In this document: one piece after another, positions 61,222-64,000 of the stretch
Numbering within the stretch: the first letter of the stretch is position 1
Layout: the number at the start of each line of letters is the position of its first letter
Source of the DNA: Martelella alba
GTDB taxonomy: Bacteria > Pseudomonadota > Gammaproteobacteria > Enterobacterales > Enterobacteriaceae
Direction of reading: 5' to 3'
DNA: 64,000 nucleotides
Assembly (NCBI RefSeq): GCF_005217455.1
Contig: NZ_SZPQ01000022.1
Span: forward strand, 1 to 64,000
The notes under the pieces: model-generated
The model's input: the letters and a program-made list of their open reading frames with translations, nothing else
Database searches by the model: none
What the model was told of the DNA's origin: nothing
Position numbers and translations under genes: made by a program

Positions 61222-61653
61222 TTATAAGGGCTTAAGCTCAATCAGAAGCACGATGATGATAAACGCCGTCAGCGTCATGCGGTTGGCATGGCGCAGAAAT
61301 GGCGGCGCCGTCAGGGATGAGGCGGCCAGGCTGCGCCTGAACGATCCCGATTGCAAGCCGTGCAGCGCCGACAGCGCCAGCACAAACAGCATTTTGACCA
61401 GCAAAGAACCGGAGGGCGGCCAGTTGCCCATCAGTAACAGCGCCAGACCGGACAGCCAGCTCAGGATCATGGCGGGCGTCGTCACCCCGCGGTTCCAACG
61501 TTGCAGCGCGGCGAAAACCGACAGAGCAGAGGATGATTCGCCCGGCGGTATTTTCTCCCAGGCGTTCATCGCCACGCCCAGAATAAACATGCCCACAAGC
61601 CATAGCGTTATCGAGACGAAATGCAGCGACAGCAACAAGAGATAGGTTGTCAT
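61222..61653 (-). CDS. Small membrane protein, CopD/HemJ-like
   Basis: 143 residues from MTTYLLLLSLHFVSITLWLV (ATG 61653); an upstream ATG at 61737 adds an unlikely hydrophilic stretch that crosses a hairpin. Four hydrophobic segments, with a His in the first (LHFVSITLW) and RWNRGVTTP before the second, resemble the DUF2269/CopD/HemJ group of membrane proteins. Function not established. Confidence 0.6.
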   Translation of the reverse strand: MTTYLLLLSLHFVSITLWLVGMFILGVAMNAWEKIPPGESSSALSVFAALQRWNRGVTTPAMILSWLSGLALLLMGNWPPSGSLLVKMLFVLALSALHGLQSGSFRRSLAASSLTAPPFLRHANRMTLTAFIIIVLLIELKPL

Positions 61654-61713
61654 AGGTTCCTTAGCTGATATGTACCCGTCGTACCGCCTTAATGAGTAGG
61701 GGTATATTAGCGA

Positions 61714-61729
61714 CCCACCCTTAGGTGGG
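61714..61729. promoter_or_regulatory. Short hairpin between two minus-strand genes
   Basis: CCCACC and GGTGGG pair around CTTA, upstream of the small membrane protein gene and downstream of the FAD monooxygenase stop. Operator or weak terminator. Confidence 0.35.
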
Positions 61730-61744
61730 CAAGGCACCCGGGAC

Positions 61745-63028
61745 TTATTTCAGCGGCGCCGCGCGCCGAAGAAGGCGGCCGATACCCCTTGCTCCTGCCG
61801 GTCCGGCCATGCCGGCCGCAGCCGTTGGCCCGGCGCTCGGTCGAAAGCGCGTGGCGTCGTAGGCGTAGATCCAACGGTAATCCTGTTCCGCCATTTGGGA
61901 ATGGAACAACGATTTCACTTTATAACGCGCATCCCGTTTGAATTGCTGCCAGGGCGTGGGCAAGTGCAAACGCTTGCCCCGCGCCCGTGCCGCGAGCAAT
62001 ACCCGTCCGGTGCGCGTCGCCCGTTCCGCATCGTATTGCCGCAACGTTTCCGTCAAATCCGGTGCCGATACCGCCAGCAGGCGGGCCAGAACATAGCCGT
62101 CCTCAAGGGCCATGGCCGCGCCCTGTGCCAAAAAAGGCAGCATAGGATGCGCCGCGTCGCCAAGCAGGGTCAACCGGCCTAACGACCAGCGCTCAATCGG
62201 GTCGCGATCAAACAGCCCCCATTTGAAGATGTTTTCCGCGCAGGACAACCGGCGAATCACGTCGGGGTGCCAGCCGGCAAACGCGCTCAGCAATTCTTCC
62301 CGATGGCTGGGCACATGCCAGGATGTCTGCGTCCATCGCTCGGTTTCACCGACCGCGACGATATTCAGCGCGTCGCCGCCGCTGATGGTATAGGTGACGA
62401 CATGGCCTCTTGGCCCTTGCCACAGGTCGCAAAACGGGCCGATGAATTCCGGATGGGCCGAGGCGGGCACCAGCGCCCGCCAGCACATATTGCCAGTAAA
62501 CAAGGGCGCCTGAGGGCCGAACACGTGATCCCGCACAATGGAGTGCGCCCCATCCGCGCCGACAATCAGGTCGGCTTCAAACTCCCGACCGTCGGCGAAA
62601 CGCGCCACGGCGGTTTCGCCCCGATTGCTGACCGAGACGCAGCGGGCATTGAGCACAACATAACGGGTATCAAGCAGTCCCGCCAACATGGAGAGAAGAT
62701 CGGCCCGGTGCAGGTGATAATAATCCGTGCCGAACGCTTGCCGACAAGCAGGCATAAGCGGAGTGCGAAAGCATTCCCGTCCGGTGCGCCAGTGATGGCC
62801 CACGACGCCTTGGGATACAAACCCGCGCCGGCGCAGCGGTTCGGCCAACCCCAGCGCCAATAGAACCTTGACCGCGTTCGGGGACATTTGCACGCCCGCG
62901 CCGACTTCCCTGAACGCCGATGCCCGTTCAAAAAGATGCGCTTCTATGCCACGTTGCCGCAAGGACGCCGACAACGCCACGCCGCCGATACCGCCGCCGA
63001 TGACGCCTACCCGAAGTTTACGGTTCAT
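61745..63028 (-). CDS. FAD-dependent aromatic monooxygenase
   Basis: 427 residues, class A flavoprotein hydroxylase of the salicylate/6-hydroxynicotinate type. The FAD dinucleotide motif is at the N-terminus (VGVIGGGIGGVALSASLRQR). DLIVGADGAHSIVRDHVFG is the DG motif, and LLGDAAHPMLPFLAQGAAMA the GD motif contacting the ribityl chain. The substrate cannot be deduced. The neighbouring flavoprotein may belong to the same catabolic function (inference). Confidence 0.88.
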   Translation of the reverse strand: MNRKLRVGVIGGGIGGVALSASLRQRGIEAHLFERASAFREVGAGVQMSPNAVKVLLALGLAEPLRRRGFVSQGVVGHHWRTGRECFRTPLMPACRQAFGTDYYHLHRADLLSMLAGLLDTRYVVLNARCVSVSNRGETAVARFADGREFEADLIVGADGAHSIVRDHVFGPQAPLFTGNMCWRALVPASAHPEFIGPFCDLWQGPRGHVVTYTISGGDALNIVAVGETERWTQTSWHVPSHREELLSAFAGWHPDVIRRLSCAENIFKWGLFDRDPIERWSLGRLTLLGDAAHPMLPFLAQGAAMALEDGYVLARLLAVSAPDLTETLRQYDAERATRTGRVLLAARARGKRLHLPTPWQQFKRDARYKVKSLFHSQMAEQDYRWIYAYDATRFRPSAGPTAAAGMAGPAGARGIGRLLRRAAPLK

Positions 63029-63199
63029 TCAGTTGACCCCTTGTGCGCGAATGGCAGTGACTGACGCCGGCATGCAGCCGCACGGTCATTGCCTGGGTCT
63101 TGTCAGTGTTGTCGAGCGGCCCGGACGGCGCAATGGCTGTTCGGGCATTGATAATTTGCCCCTTTTTCCGGTATGGACGGCTAAGATCATCTGAATAAA

Positions 63200-63231
63200 C
63201 CGCGTCCGCCGGCGGCGGGCGGCGGACGCGG
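63200..63231 (-). terminator. Terminator after the fumarate-reductase-like gene
   Basis: CCGCGTCCGCC and GGCGGACGCGG form a perfect 11-bp stem; on the minus strand TTTATT follows. Confidence 0.75.
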
Positions 63232-63263
63232 CGCTTGCGGCTTGCCTATGGCGATGGCCGGCG

Positions 63264-64000
63264 TTAGCGATAAATAGCGCCGGTGAGATAATCGGGCCAG
63301 TTTTTTTCGAAAAACAGTCGGTCCGGATCGTCCATGGCGCGCAAGGGCCGCGTCTGGACGGTAAAGGTCCCGTTACGGTAGGTGACCTGTAATTGTTCTT
63401 GCCGGTGCCGGGGCTGCTCGGCCAGGAAGCGGTAATCCGTTAACGCGCCGGCGCGGCTTTGCGGCACCGACTCGCCCAAGGGCGAGCAAATGGCGCGGGC
63501 GCCGCGGCTACCGCCGCCCTGGCGGATATAATAATCCAGCGCGGTCAGCACCGCCTCCGAAACCAGCGCCATCTGCCGCCATTGATAGCTTGCGGCCGCT
63601 TTATTGGGATGCGCGACGGCAATCCCCCGCGCGGCGATTTGCCGATTCAATTCCCGGGCGTCGGCCAACGCCTCGACGACCCCCTCCGGCCGGCAGATGA
63701 ATCCCGCCTGATCACTCATGCGTTGCTGAACTTCCTTTTTTATCCATCCGGGATCAAGTGCGCGGGGTTCGCGGCCGGCCCGCTCGATCTGCCGGCGGCA
63801 TTCCTCGAGCGCCGCCTTGAACGCATCCGGACTTTCCGCCGCCGGCGCGGGCGCGGTGGCGGCGATATGCCTGGCCGCCCGCATGGCGAATACCTGTCCG
63901 GCATTCAGCGCCGCGCCGCCGGGACGGGTCGCGCCATGGGTGCCCGCCGCTTCGCCGGCGGCATAGCAGCCGTTGAGGGAGGTTTGTCCCCAGATATCCA
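63264..64000 (-). CDS. Fumarate-reductase/succinate-dehydrogenase-like flavoprotein, 5' part outside the window
   Basis: The frame is open to the right edge; reading back from the Met at 63884 gives GCYAAGEAAGTHGATRPGGA, the conserved FAD-binding end of this flavoprotein family. The remaining 207 residues are the helical C-terminal domain (FKAALEECRRQIERAGREPR and following, ending DDPDRLFFEKNWPDYLTGAI). The N-terminal FAD and substrate domains are not in the window, so the substrate is unknown. Confidence 0.8.
   Translation of the reverse strand, partial: DIWGQTSLNGCYAAGEAAGTHGATRPGGAALNAGQVFAMRAARHIAATAPAPAAESPDAFKAALEECRRQIERAGREPRALDPGWIKKEVQQRMSDQAGFICRPEGVVEALADARELNRQIAARGIAVAHPNKAAASYQWRQMALVSEAVLTALDYYIRQGGGSRGARAICSPLGESVPQSRAGALTDYRFLAEQPRHRQEQLQVTYRNGTFTVQTRPLRAMDDPDRLFFEKNWPDYLTGAIYR

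Noticed and set aside
63264-63884. Treating the last gene as a complete 206-residue protein starting at 63884
   Set aside because: The frame continues upstream to the edge with the conserved AAGEAAGTHGATRPGGA flavoprotein motif, so the Met is internal.

Overview
The window looks like an accessory-rich chromosomal segment of an enterobacterium (order Enterobacterales). It carries a Salmonella SPI-1-type secretion system, ybhP-clsB-ybhN, an E. coli-like xyl regulon, ytfG/ytfH, ada and DmsABC-type genes. The SPI-1 set with its own hilA, the dispersed palindromic repeats and a frameshifted metabolic gene recall Sodalis and its relatives. That genus assignment is an inference, not a sequence match.

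Layout. 1-21776 (minus strand): a SPI-1-class type III secretion locus. In transcriptional order it reads hilA, iagB, then invF-invG-invE-invA-invB-invC-spaM-spaN-spaO-spaP-spaQ-spaR-spaS, then sicA-sipB-sipC-sipD and a sipA that runs off the left edge. The export apparatus, secretin, ATPase, gatekeeper, translocators, chaperones and two regulators are here. The needle and inner-ring genes (prgHIJK/orgABC) and the pilotin invH are not. 21777-23252: gene-poor, AT-rich sequence with repeats. 23253-32279 (plus): a heteromeric RND efflux operon (adaptor, two pumps, outer-membrane factor) with a divergent-side TetR regulator, then two small secreted proteins and a tiny lipoprotein. 34996-38047 (minus): ybhP-clsB-ybhN. 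38672-42615 (plus): a Tat-exported DmsABC-like molybdoenzyme. 42714-44649 (minus): an orphan beta-helix-like protein and ada.

44760-50768 (minus): the most notable region, a five-gene operon with the order and content of the darobactin cluster. It has a 63-residue precursor ending in WNWSKAF-GGDN, a FtsX-type permease, an HlyD-type adaptor, an ABC ATPase and a radical SAM/SPASM enzyme. The core keeps the two tryptophans and the lysine that are crosslinked in darobactin A (WNWSKSF), but has Ala at position 6. A consensus-like promoter precedes the precursor gene, and a 10-bp inverted repeat separates it from the export and maturation genes.

51078-59822: xylose uptake (xylFGH, minus) and utilisation (xylA, xylB, xylR, plus) around a divergent control region with recognisable CRP and XylR sites. 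xylA carries a 2-nt deletion frameshift. 59838-64000: ytfH/qorB, a small CopD/HemJ-like membrane protein, an FAD monooxygenase, and the C-terminal part of a fumarate-reductase-like flavoprotein cut by the right edge.

A family of degenerate palindromic repeats (core GCCGCCGCGATGCAACTCGAATTATTTAGAGTATA-like, described by position in the entries) lies in most of the longer intergenic gaps.
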